Below are positions 9,601-17,282 of a stretch of DNA of 64,000 nt, one piece after another (within the stretch, counting starts at the first letter, position 1; the number at the start of each line of letters is the position of its first letter). The DNA lies in contig NZ_JAKLOY010000009.1 in NCBI RefSeq assembly GCF_023652955.1, positions 1 through 64,000 on the forward strand, read 5' to 3'. The notes under the pieces were generated by a model. It saw only the letters and a list, made by a program, of their open reading frames with translations. It searched no databases and was not told the origin of the DNA. Both the position numbers and the translations under genes were made by a program. This stretch comes from Geomonas sp. Red32. Its GTDB lineage: Bacteria > Desulfobacterota > Desulfuromonadia > Geobacterales > Geobacteraceae.

Positions 9601-11918
9601 TCCCCTGCCACAGCCAGCGTGCTTCCGGCCAGGAGATCAAAGACGTGTTCGCTCTCGGCAACTTCAAGCAGTACTCCGCCGGTAGCGCAATCTACCCGCA
9701 CGCCGCACAGCCTGCCGCCATCGTGGCCGGCATGGGTGGTTACGAGTTCACCGTCCAGAACGGCACCAGCAACAACGGCTTCGCTTACCAGGATCGTGCC
9801 CGTCACCAGAGGATCGGCAACTACGGCACCGGCACCGGCTACAACAACACCGGCGTCACCCAGGGTAACTGCGTCGGCTGCCACATGAACACCGCCGGGG
9901 CAACCCACAACCTGGAGATCGGCGAGAAGGATGCCAACGGCAACTTCACCTCCATCACCAGCACCGCGTGCGCCAAGTGCCACCCGAGCGACTTCACCTA
10001 CCAGAACCTCAACACCAGGAAGGGCGAATTCAAGGCCCTGGTCGACGCCCTCGGCAACCTCCTCGTCAAGAAGGGGATCACCCAGGACGGCGTTACTCCG
10101 CTGGCAGAGCGCAAAGCGTTCGACATGAGCCTTGGCACCAAGGATAACGCCATCGCTCAGCGCAACATGGGTGCCTGGTACAACTGGTACCTCTTCAACA
10201 CCACCGACCCGGCTGCCTACGCCCACAACCCGTCCTACGCCCGCAGGCTGCTGACCGACTCCATCGACATGCTCGACGACAACACCCTGAACGGCTCTGC
10301 TGCTGCTACCGTCCAGGCGATGGGTGTCAATGGGAACGCTCTGTACAACGCCAACCTCAACGTGGCTAACGCACTTACCGCCACCAACGACCCGGGCTGC
10401 CTCGGCTGCCACTTCGGGACCACCACCAACAACCTCAACGGCGAAGCTATCCCGGGCGTCCAGGGTGCTCCGCACTACAACACCGCCGCTACCAACGTTC
10501 CTGGCCAGACCTTCACCCAGGCACAGTTCGTAGTTGCCGGTTCGCAGTGCAACGACTGCCACGGCTACGGCCACGGCACCGACAGCCCGGGCTACTCCGC
10601 TTCGAAGGCTGCCTTCCCGAACATCTCCGGTGTTCAGGGTAAAGGTATCAACGCCAACTACGCTGAGTCCGCTCACGGCGACATCAACGGTCTGGCATGG
10701 ACCGACTACAACTTCCTCAACCTCTCCAGCCGCTCCGGCTGCACCCCGTGCCACACCACCAAGGGCTTCGCGAACGCCATGGACAGCGTCAATGCCAACG
10801 GCGGGAAGATCGCTACCCCGGCCTTCATCGGCAACGCTGCTGACACCACCAAGCAGGTCCTTGGCTGCACCGCCTGCCACAGCAGCACCAGCTGGAAAAC
10901 CAGCATCCGTACCATGAGCAACAACTACCAGGCAGCTCAGGGCGGCTTCAGCCTGACTGCTCCGGCCTACACCGCCTACGAGAACATGGGCGAGTCCAAC
11001 GTCTGCATTCCCTGCCACGCTGGCCGCGAAAACGGCGGTTCCATCAACGCTTCGACTGCCGACTTCAGCAACACCGGCTTCAAGAACCCGCACTACCTTG
11101 CCGCAGCCGCTGTCTTCTACGGCAAAGGCGGCTTCCAGTTCTACACCTCGGGTGTCCGTTACAACACCTACGGCGCCGCCGGCAAGATCGGCCGCACCGC
11201 CAACTGGAGCCACGGCAAGCTTGGTATGGACAACTACACCACCTCCACCCTGAAGACCGCCAACACCGGCAACATCCGCGGCTCCGGGAACAAAGGTCAG
11301 TGCGTGGCTTGCCACCTCGGACCCACCAACACCCACACCTTCAATGCCTTCGAAGCTGCCAAGGCCACTTGGGGTACCAACACCACGCCGAACGGCTGCT
11401 TCGGCTGCCACAGCGGCGAGGACATGGAAGAAGTCGCCATCGGCGAGAAGGCTCTGGTTGACAGGTCTCTCGACCTGCTCGCCTACGAGCTCGAGAAATA
11501 CGGTCTGTACTTCAACAACGACAAGAACCCGTACTTCTTCACCGATGCGGCCTTCACCACCAGCGCAACCAACTGGACCAACAACCCGAACAGCGTGACC
11601 GTCACCGGCAAGCAGACCATGGGCGCAGCCCAGAACCTCAAACTGCTCAAAGCTGAGAAGGGTTCCCACGTCCACAACCGCGCCTTCATGCGTGCACTCA
11701 TCACCGACTCCCTCGTGTACCTGCAGAAAGGCCAGGCTGGTATTGACGCGGATCGTACCGTCACTTCCACCGATCCGAACAACCTCATCAACTTCACCAA
11801 CTACTCCACCGCGATTTCCGCTCCGAACTCCGACCGGATCGCGGCAGGCCAGTCCGGCTCCAGCGTGAGCATCACTGCCCTGAAGGGGTACCTGATCAGG
11901 AACGGTGCCAGAAGGTAA
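6642..11918 (+). CDS. Giant exported multiheme c-type cytochrome (27 heme-binding sites)
   Basis: 1758 residues, start supported by AAAGGGG upstream and a signal peptide nearly identical to that of the 20-heme paralogue. The N-terminal ~310 residues again form three beta-rich heme-free repeats. The rest has 23 CXXCH and four CX3CH sites (CTSTCH at 314, CSQKCH at 405, CAYRCH at 514 and 662). The two CAYRCH sites sit in duplicated modules about 148 residues apart, each with GPEFAG upstream and PGMGP downstream. Relative to the paralogue this insertion accounts for much of the extra length. Predicted role is extracellular electron transfer, by family. No transmembrane anchor or lipobox is visible, so secretion or surface association is inferred. 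A strong terminator follows. Confidence 0.93.
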   Translation: MRKGLATLVSLTLVAVVWAWAATAFSTYWVETKTTSLGGSIKVANGTALSGVGAIKFSSFTTANAVPVYVQPAANYKISTVTVDNVVQTIADPTVTFTIPVTTPNHTVKVFAGFVGLNAANTGAKTWQLQLQNGSFGGTISVAGRSLGNYGMKMYNYSDTTPMPVTVTPATGYYVSSVYVNSVLQSSFPQAGGVYTIDPSAAGKVFNVTANYKPLVNTVTTNTASAANGILPVNPKVAYGKDVKLVVSPMAPYNTITALSLTGTGHGAVTMIDAQGNTSAPWKGSVVVTISAVTGPLTLGYTPGTDNTGQMQGCTSTCHMSASAQVQATAGLWNNSVHKRNAVDCVSCHNTMPGDVTAGTVSRVTLQKTDGSVYCTSCHSSSTAAGFLTSAHWTNTYNTSANAGCSQKCHFKSQPAAGCGTCHSGALASDGSFAQGTYSSAAAHNTQILNYNTTCTVCHAAGGKHGGPTDNFLASKHWNNSFEYGPEFAGGAVPEQINPNESYTTTEFGAATTCAYRCHFKPGMGPSRNVTGYVTNGRATTNVSYTDTLNNETYTRPGGDGCIACHDPHTSKAADYQTCLICHSGSKHGVVPNEFFNSKHWKNTHESGPEFAGQNAVEYGSYTFAGQTQTNGNVKLDAATVPGDMNPNSSYNTTENGAATTCAYRCHFGPGMGPQQNVAGYLANGKSITYIAYSSRASGQKITYTRPGGNACLACHDSHKLVTDARSTCYTCHAGGNHGWSVKAFEKSTHYTSTYAIYDGMGGPTGKACIACHNAHSLEAEFANVSSNQLRSAGMATGCQGCHTPGQSYSIFSSNGIGKAPHFKTDNTTAYMTPRTSCASCHSHNNTINAGWAEGGHGSTTTPAFDGSPSENFKTMGVAGVNYQVDPSARNCVRCHTANGFAQFVDSGFTNIAPVGVASDNTSEPIVCTACHNNVDKGTLRLANFTSQHLGGAKYMARYGYKNALANNVLVNSTLTLPDNKNSNVCLPCHSQRASGQEIKDVFALGNFKQYSAGSAIYPHAAQPAAIVAGMGGYEFTVQNGTSNNGFAYQDRARHQRIGNYGTGTGYNNTGVTQGNCVGCHMNTAGATHNLEIGEKDANGNFTSITSTACAKCHPSDFTYQNLNTRKGEFKALVDALGNLLVKKGITQDGVTPLAERKAFDMSLGTKDNAIAQRNMGAWYNWYLFNTTDPAAYAHNPSYARRLLTDSIDMLDDNTLNGSAAATVQAMGVNGNALYNANLNVANALTATNDPGCLGCHFGTTTNNLNGEAIPGVQGAPHYNTAATNVPGQTFTQAQFVVAGSQCNDCHGYGHGTDSPGYSASKAAFPNISGVQGKGINANYAESAHGDINGLAWTDYNFLNLSSRSGCTPCHTTKGFANAMDSVNANGGKIATPAFIGNAADTTKQVLGCTACHSSTSWKTSIRTMSNNYQAAQGGFSLTAPAYTAYENMGESNVCIPCHAGRENGGSINASTADFSNTGFKNPHYLAAAAVFYGKGGFQFYTSGVRYNTYGAAGKIGRTANWSHGKLGMDNYTTSTLKTANTGNIRGSGNKGQCVACHLGPTNTHTFNAFEAAKATWGTNTTPNGCFGCHSGEDMEEVAIGEKALVDRSLDLLAYELEKYGLYFNNDKNPYFFTDAAFTTSATNWTNNPNSVTVTGKQTMGAAQNLKLLKAEKGSHVHNRAFMRALITDSLVYLQKGQAGIDADRTVTSTDPNNLINFTNYSTAISAPNSDRIAAGQSGSSVSITALKGYLIRNGARR

Positions 11919-11945
11919 TTCCTCCTTCTAATCCGTATGTAATGG

Positions 11946-11974
11946 CCCCGCCTCGAAAGAGGCGGGGTTTTTTT
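11946..11974 (+). terminator. Rho-independent terminator after the 27-heme cytochrome
   Basis: Stem CCCCGCCTC / GAGGCGGGG with a GAAA loop and seven T. It has the same stem as the terminator at 5169. Confidence 0.92.
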
Positions 11975-12303
11975 ATTGGCGCAGGGCGGGGAAGGGGGGA
12001 AGGCTCCGGAGGGGGGCGGGCGGCTAAAGCCTGTATGGCAAGGTAGGGTTACGTGCTATGGCGTAGCTGATACGCGAAAGAGCGCCATCGCTCGGCGGTT
12101 GAGATGGGATCGGTAGTCAGGGCAAGTAATTGTTACAGTTGTATAACCTATAAATTACAAACAAATGACAACCGAGATGCTATAAAATTACTTTTTCGCC
12201 GAAATGGCCTGTATCGTGCAGAAAGAAAACTAAATCACAGTGACCAATATACACCGGACACTGCCACAACAGCTGCAGCAGAAAAGCTTCACCTTTTGCG
12301 ATT
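11975..12303. other. Intergenic region with an AT-rich block ahead of an orphan terminator
   Basis: About 330 bases with no supportable protein gene. The first 130 bases are GC-rich. From about 12125 to 12290 the composition turns AT-rich and then runs straight into the intrinsic terminator at 12304. A short untranslated RNA ending there is possible. I saw no recognisable riboswitch. Confidence 0.45.
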
Positions 12304-12335
12304 GCCCCGCCCCGAAAGGAGCGGGGCTTTTTTTT
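12304..12335 (+). terminator. Orphan rho-independent terminator
   Basis: GCCCCGC-CCC, GAAA loop, GGA-GCGGGGC with one mismatch, then eight T. It lies 360 bases beyond the terminator of the cytochrome gene and upstream of the next promoter, so the transcript it ends is unknown. Confidence 0.85.
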
Positions 12336-12456
12336 ATCTGCAGCATGGCGGCCGGACAGCACACGGTTAAGCGCTTCTTCAGTGGGGAATCGCTTCTCTC
12401 AATCCGTTGCTAGAGATCCGCTCCGTTATCTAGTTATTCCAGCTACCTTTCTCTTT

Positions 12457-12486
12457 TTGACAAAGAGTCGCAGGTGGCGCTATAAT
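12457..12486 (+). promoter_or_regulatory. Sigma-70 promoter with consensus -35 and -10 hexamers
   Basis: TTGACA (12457-12462), an 18-base spacer, TATAAT (12481-12486). Both hexamers match the consensus exactly. Transcription should begin near 12493, which rules out the ATG at 12485 and fixes the start of the following lipoprotein at 12521. Confidence 0.8.
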
Positions 12487-12520
12487 GCGCGCCAACGTTT
12501 GTTTGTCCAGAGGGGGTAGG

Positions 12521-13531
12521 ATGTTCCGTTCGATACTGTTTTCCCTGTTGCTGTTGATTACCCTGGCCGGATGCGGAGTCGACTGGTTCCCCGACACCAC
12601 CAAGACCACCTCCACCACTGGCTCTTCGAGCACGGTGCAGCCCTTCTCCTTCACCAACGCGACCAACGTGGCGTTTAACACCGTCCAGACCTCGGACCCG
12701 GTCACCATCGCCTTCTCCAACGGTTCCACGGCCGCCATCAGCGTCTCCAACGGACAGTACTCGATCAACTCCACCACCTCCTTCACCTCGGTGACCGGCA
12801 AGGTACATAAAAACGACCAAGTCCGCGTCCAGCATACCTCCGCCAGCACCGCCGGAGGCACGGTGGCCACCACGCTGACCGTCGGCAACCAGAGCGCGAC
12901 CTTCTCCAGTACCACCACCACCGCCTCCGTATCTACCTTCTTCTTCTCCCCGGCCGGGTACGCGGGGGTGACGACCTCGGGCACCACCAAGACCTCCAAC
13001 TCCATCACGGTAAACCTGACCTCGGGAACGTCGGCCCCCATCAGCATCACCGGCGGCGAGTACGTGTCGAGCAGTTCGGGCGGCTTCACTTCCAGTCCGG
13101 GGACCGTCCAAAACGGCGACCAGGTGGTGGTCCAGAACATCTCTTCGAACGTGGCGGTCACCACCGTGCTAACGATCGGCGACCAGAGCGCGACCTTCTC
13201 CACCACCCCCGGCAACGTGGCGCCGGAGACGGTGTATCTCACCGGGACGGCCGGTGGGGTCATCACCGGGTCGGCCGTGCTGGCCTTGGTCCCCGGGACC
13301 TATACGGTCCACTTCGTCAGCAGCTCTACCGGTTCCGGCGGCTACGCGCTGACCGCCGCCGACGTCGCCAGCGGCACCTACACCGGGGCCGGTACCGACG
13401 AAACCCACACCTTCGCCAACGGCGACTCCCTCTACTTCAGCGATCTGCTGCCGGCCACCGCCGGGCAGGTGGCGACCACCATCGTCAACATCGACGGGGT
13501 GCCGATAACCTTCAAGGTCACCGCACAGTAA
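12521..13531 (+). CDS. Exported lipoprotein with two tandem beta-sandwich repeats
   Basis: 336 residues. ATG 12521 is preceded by AGGGGG and lies downstream of the -10 box; the longer frame from 12485 overlaps the promoter. Signal peptide with lipobox LAGC, so the mature N-terminal cysteine is probably lipidated. The mature part is Ser/Thr-rich with two ~90-residue repeats, each running from an NG-containing strand through an NDQV or NGDQV segment to QSATFS, followed by a less related third segment. This looks like a surface or periplasmic adhesin-like beta protein. I do not recognise a named family. No enzyme motif is visible. It appears to be a single-gene transcription unit. Confidence 0.85.
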   Translation: MFRSILFSLLLLITLAGCGVDWFPDTTKTTSTTGSSSTVQPFSFTNATNVAFNTVQTSDPVTIAFSNGSTAAISVSNGQYSINSTTSFTSVTGKVHKNDQVRVQHTSASTAGGTVATTLTVGNQSATFSSTTTTASVSTFFFSPAGYAGVTTSGTTKTSNSITVNLTSGTSAPISITGGEYVSSSSGGFTSSPGTVQNGDQVVVQNISSNVAVTTVLTIGDQSATFSTTPGNVAPETVYLTGTAGGVITGSAVLALVPGTYTVHFVSSSTGSGGYALTAADVASGTYTGAGTDETHTFANGDSLYFSDLLPATAGQVATTIVNIDGVPITFKVTAQ

Positions 13532-13552
13532 TTTGCGGATATTCCCCCCCAG

Positions 13553-13686
13553 CCTCACCCCAGCCCTCCCCTTGAAGGGGAGGGAGAGCGGGATCGAGCG
13601 GGGGGGCAGGTTTTCCTATCGTTGTCCCGTTCCTCCGCCTTCACCTCCATCCTCACCCCAGCCCTTCCCTTGAAGGGAAGGGAGAG
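13553..13686. repeat. Two copies of a REP-like dyad element
   Basis: CCTCACCCCAGCC followed by the palindrome CCCTCCCCTTGAAGGGGAGG at 13553-13588, and a second copy with matching base changes in both arms (CCCTTCCCTTGAAGGGAAGG) at 13651-13686. Compensating changes keep the hairpin. A third copy in inverted orientation lies at 49800-49836. Confidence 0.75.
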
Positions 13687-13767
13687 CAGAGGGAGAGCAG
13701 GGGATAGGGGCGAGCGCGGGCAGATGTTGCCGCGGCCGTGTAATGCCATGTCATGGAGAGCCTTGTA

Positions 13768-15252
13768 ATGCCAGCTTCGGCAAGCCCGCGCCATCCCGCT
13801 TCCGCTGAAGGAACCGCCGCCCGGCCGCGCCGCTGGTCGCTCACCCTCAGGCTCGCCTGCAGCAACGCTTTTTCCTTCTTCATCCTGATGTCCCTGGTTT
13901 CCACCCTGCTCTATGCGGGGCTCGCCTCCCAGCTCGCCAAGCAAAACCACACCTACCTCCACGACGAGGTCACCTCGCTCGGCAACATGATCCAGGCCCA
14001 GAGGGAGATCTCCGTCATTTTCAAGGAGCTGAACTTCGAGCACTCCGGGAGCGAGTACGTCAAGCACTTCATCCGGGTGATGGACGGTGACGGGGCGCTC
14101 CTCATGGAGTCGCCGGGGATGGAGCGCTTCCTCCCGAGGGGGCTCTTCCGGATCCCCTACCGTGACCGGCCTGCCACCGATACCGCGCTGGTGGGACCGG
14201 ACGGCAGGGATTACCTCACCACCCTCGTCTGGATCGACGTCGACCCCCGCTTCAACCGCCGCGCGGTCCTCCAGGTCGCCCTCGACGTGACCAACGTCCG
14301 GGAGATCCTGGTCGGCTACCGTACCAAGATCGGCCTGGCCCTCGCCTTGGGCTTCGCGCTCTGCTGCGGGGCGAGCTTCCTGATCGCCCGCCAGGGGACC
14401 CGGTCGCTGGTCGCCCTGACCGACACCGTCCGCCGCATCACGGTGACCAACCTCGAGGAGCGGGTAGGGGGGGACGGGTGGCCGTCGGAGATCGGCGTGG
14501 TCGCCGACGCCATCAATCACATGCTCGACCGCATGGAGGATTCCTTCGCCCGGCTCTACCGCTCCGCGTCCAACCTCTCCCACAAGATGCGCACCCCCCT
14601 CACCATCCTGAAGGGGGAGGCCGAGGTGGCGCTCTCGCGTCCGAGGAGCGCGGAGGAGCTCGAGGCGGTGATCGCCTCCAGCCTCGACGAGGTGACGAGG
14701 CTCACCCGGCTGGCCGACAACATTCTCTTTCTGGGCAACGCCGAGCTGGGGAAATTCAGCCTGACGCTCAGCGACCTGACGGCGCGCGAGGAGGCGGAAG
14801 AGGTCATCGACTTCTACGGGCCGGTGGCCGAAGAGAAGGGGATCACCCTGGAATGCCGGGGAGATGCCAAGCTGGTGGCCGACCGGGTGCTGTTCAGAAA
14901 GTCGCTGGCGGCGCTTATCTCCAACGCCATCACCTACAACAGCTCCCGAGGAGTCGTGCAGCTCTCGGTCACCCAGGGGGCGGGGCTCGCCTGCGAAATC
15001 TCGGTCGCCGACGCCGGCTGCGGCATGGCGGCCGACCAGCTCGGCAAGATCTTTGACCGTTTCTACCGGATCTACGCCACGAGGCACATGGATCCCCACG
15101 GCACCGGGCTGGGGCTCCCCATCGCCAAGGCGATCATGGACCTGCACCAGGGATCCATCACCGTCCGCAGCGAACCCGGCAGGGGAACCACCGTCACCCT
15201 GAGTTACCCCGACCCGGAGTCCTTCCCCTCCGAGACGGCGGCCCAGGGATAG
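13768..15252 (+). CDS. Membrane sensor histidine kinase (heavy-metal CusS/IrlS-like)
   Basis: 494 residues. I prefer ATG 13768 because GGAGAG lies 7 bases upstream; ATG 13753 is the alternative. TM1 at about residues 28-53, a ~130-residue periplasmic sensor region, TM2 about 186-208, a HAMP linker, then the dimerisation domain with phospho-acceptor His272 in SHKMRTPL and an ATPase domain with GCGMA and GTGLGLPIA. By family it senses an envelope signal, often metal ions, and phosphorylates an OmpR-type partner. The partner is almost certainly the regulator at 15417. The usual order in such pairs is regulator first; here the kinase comes first with a 164-base gap. The ligand is unknown. Confidence 0.88.
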   Translation: MPASASPRHPASAEGTAARPRRWSLTLRLACSNAFSFFILMSLVSTLLYAGLASQLAKQNHTYLHDEVTSLGNMIQAQREISVIFKELNFEHSGSEYVKHFIRVMDGDGALLMESPGMERFLPRGLFRIPYRDRPATDTALVGPDGRDYLTTLVWIDVDPRFNRRAVLQVALDVTNVREILVGYRTKIGLALALGFALCCGASFLIARQGTRSLVALTDTVRRITVTNLEERVGGDGWPSEIGVVADAINHMLDRMEDSFARLYRSASNLSHKMRTPLTILKGEAEVALSRPRSAEELEAVIASSLDEVTRLTRLADNILFLGNAELGKFSLTLSDLTAREEAEEVIDFYGPVAEEKGITLECRGDAKLVADRVLFRKSLAALISNAITYNSSRGVVQLSVTQGAGLACEISVADAGCGMAADQLGKIFDRFYRIYATRHMDPHGTGLGLPIAKAIMDLHQGSITVRSEPGRGTTVTLSYPDPESFPSETAAQG

Positions 15253-15416
15253 GGGCGGGGGACGCCGGACGGGTAGGGGGAAATCGTTACCTTTACCGGC
15301 AACCGCTATAATTTTCTTGCCTTGGACGGTCTGCTACGGATAGTATGCCGTTTTAATGTGAGAGGGGGACCGGCCGGTCACCCGCAAAAGAAACTTCAAG
15401 AAGAGGTTGGGCACCG

Positions 15417-16088
15417 ATGCATATCCTGATCGTAGAGGACGAGAAGAAGACCGCAGCATTCATCAGCCGTGGGCTCACCGAGGACAACTTTACGACCGAC
15501 GTGGTGGACAACGGGCAGGACGGCCTGGATCTGGCCCTCAAGAGGGAGTACGACCTGATCATCCTCGACGTGATGCTCCCCGCCATGGAAGGTTGGGAAG
15601 TCCTGAAAAGGCTTAGGGAACGCGGGAGCCACACCCCGGTCCTGCTCCTTACCGCCCTGGACGGGGTCGAGGACCGGGTGAAGGGGCTGCAACTGGGGGC
15701 CGACGACTACCTGACCAAGCCGTTCGCCTTTTCGGAGCTTTTGGCGCGGGTCCAGACCATCCTCAGGCGCGGCCCGATCCGGGTCCCCGAGGTGCTGACG
15801 GTAGGCGACCTGGAGATCGACTTCCCGGCCCACCGCGTGTCGCGCCAGGGGAAGAGGATCGACCTCACCCCCAAGGAGTTCTCGCTGCTGTCGCTTTTGG
15901 CCCGGCGCCGGGGAGAGGTGCTCTCCCGGACCAGGATCGCCGAGCAGATCTGGTCCATCGATTTCGAGAGCGACACCAACGTGGTGGACGTGCACATGCG
16001 GAGGCTGCGGATGAAGGTCGACGATCCGTTCGAGGCCAAGCTGATCAGGACCGTGCGGGGGGTAGGGTACGTTCTTGACGAGGTGTGA
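15417..16088 (+). CDS. OmpR/CusR-family two-component response regulator
   Basis: 223 residues. Receiver domain 1-115 with acidic pair ED at 8-9, phospho-acceptor Asp51 (ILDVMLP) and Lys in TKPF; winged-helix DNA-binding domain about 128-220 ending in [10 protein letters not shown], typical of OmpR-type regulators. It is the likely target of the kinase at 13768. A TATAAT-like -10 box at 15307-15312 in the preceding gap suggests it may also have its own promoter, though no good -35 is visible. The gene ends at a bidirectional terminator shared with the convergent lipoprotein gene. Target genes cannot be read from the sequence. Confidence 0.92.
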   Translation: MHILIVEDEKKTAAFISRGLTEDNFTTDVVDNGQDGLDLALKREYDLIILDVMLPAMEGWEVLKRLRERGSHTPVLLLTALDGVEDRVKGLQLGADDYLTKPFAFSELLARVQTILRRGPIRVPEVLTVGDLEIDFPAHRVSRQGKRIDLTPKEFSLLSLLARRRGEVLSRTRIAEQIWSIDFESDTNVVDVHMRRLRMKVDDPFEAKLIRTVRGVGYVLDEV

Positions 16089-16137
16089 AACGGGGGATCC
16101 GCCTGGCTGGCGGAGCCAACCGAGGTAACGGAAATAG

Positions 16138-16173
16138 AAAAGGGCCGGGGAGGCGATTCCCCGGCCCTTTTTT
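16138..16173. terminator. Bidirectional terminator between convergent genes
   Basis: AGGGCCGGGGA / TCCCCGGCCCT stem with a six-base loop, flanked by A-run on the left and T-run on the right, so it can end both the regulator (plus) and the lipoprotein (minus). Confidence 0.9.
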
Positions 16174-16192
16174 CGTGCGGCTGGCGGGCGGA

Positions 16193-17218
16193 TTACTTGG
16201 AGACCGGCCCGTTGGAGAAGATGATTTTTTCGAAGGTGCGGTTGAGCCCCTTGCTGACGAAGTTGCTCATGGTCATCCCCGGGGAGAGGGCGACTTCCTC
16301 GCCGACGGCGATCTTGGCCTGGGGAATGGCCACCCACTTCTTCACCCCGTCCTTCTCGACGTTCAGGTAGGTGTAGCCGCCGGCGTCGAGGGACTCGACC
16401 ACTTTGCCGGTGAGCGGGGTGACGGCCGGGGCCGGTTCCGGAGCGCGCGGGGGCTCGGCGGAAGCCTTGGCCGCGTCGATTTTCGGGTGCCCGGAGGGGA
16501 GACCGGCGGGTGCCGCTGCGGGGGCAGCTTCTTTGGCGGCTTCGGGGGCGGCCGCGGAGCCCGGAGTCTTGATCCCGCTGGAGAAGTAGATCGCGTTGAA
16601 GGTCCTCTTCAGCATCTTGCTGGTGAACTTGCCCATCGGGGTGCCGGGGAGGACCTCGATCTCGTCACCGACCTTGACCGGGGTGGCGGGGACGGCGATC
16701 CAGCTGTGCTTGCCGTCTTTCTCGACGTTGATGTAGGTGTACTGGGCGGCGTCCATGGTCTCGATGACCTTGCCGGCCAGGATCGGGGTGGCGGACTCGT
16801 TGGGGTCGACCGTCTCCTTGCCCGGCTCGGCCGGGGCGGCAGCGGCGGCTGCTGCGGGGGCAGGGGCGGCTGCCACGCCACCCGAGAACACGATCGATTC
16901 GAAGGTGCGGTTGAGGGACTTGCTGGTGAAGTTGTTCATGACGGCGCCGGGGAGCAGGTTGAGCTCGTCTCCCACCTTGACCTGGGTCACGGGGACCGCC
17001 ACCCAGCTCTTCTTGCCGTCCTTTTCGAGGTTGATGTAGGTGTAGCCACCGGCGTCCATGGTCTCGACGACCTTCCCGGACAGACCGGCGGGTGCGGCGG
17101 CGGTCGCGGATGCCGGTGCAGCGGTGGTTTTGGCGGTCTGGCCGGGGCCTGCACAGCCTGCCATGGCAACGGCACCCAGGGCCAGGGTGATCCCTGCCAG
17201 TTTCCTGTGTTTCATCAT
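16193..17218 (-). CDS. Lipoprotein with three NrfJ-like repeats
   Basis: 341 residues. ATG with GAGGAG six bases upstream; signal peptide with lipobox AMAGC. Three copies of a ~70-residue domain (about residues 47-115, 145-215 and 268-338) are joined by Ala/Pro-rich linkers. Each reads GKVVE(T/S)(M/L)DA..YTY(I/L)N(L/V)EKDG followed by a (S/K)W(V/I)A(V/I)P strand, VG(D/E)E and a LNRTF or LKRTF end. Single copies resemble NrfJ-like proteins found with nitrite reductase and cytochrome genes; function there is poorly known. No cysteine ligands remain inside the repeats. A periplasmic or outer-membrane lipoprotein role is inferred. The next gene on the same strand is an OmpA-type porin, 65 bases upstream. 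Confidence 0.85.
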   Translation of the reverse strand: MMKHRKLAGITLALGAVAMAGCAGPGQTAKTTAAPASATAAAPAGLSGKVVETMDAGGYTYINLEKDGKKSWVAVPVTQVKVGDELNLLPGAVMNNFTSKSLNRTFESIVFSGGVAAAPAPAAAAAAAPAEPGKETVDPNESATPILAGKVIETMDAAQYTYINVEKDGKHSWIAVPATPVKVGDEIEVLPGTPMGKFTSKMLKRTFNAIYFSSGIKTPGSAAAPEAAKEAAPAAAPAGLPSGHPKIDAAKASAEPPRAPEPAPAVTPLTGKVVESLDAGGYTYLNVEKDGVKKWVAIPQAKIAVGEEVALSPGMTMSNFVSKGLNRTFEKIIFSNGPVSK

Positions 17219-17282
17219 GTTGGTCTCCTCATGTTGTTATTTAAGGAACGCCCCTTGTGGGCCGGTCCGTTGCATCAATCGA

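Noticed and set aside
11975-12120. GEMM (cGAMP or c-di-GMP) riboswitch, expected near Geobacter cytochrome genes
   Set aside because: A few words (CTAAA, GGTAGGGTTAC) recall the motif but the order is wrong and the conserved GCAAA core is missing. No other cytochrome leader in the window fits either.
12485-12520. Upstream ATG extending the lipoprotein by 12 residues
   Set aside because: It overlaps the TATAAT box and lies before the predicted transcription start.
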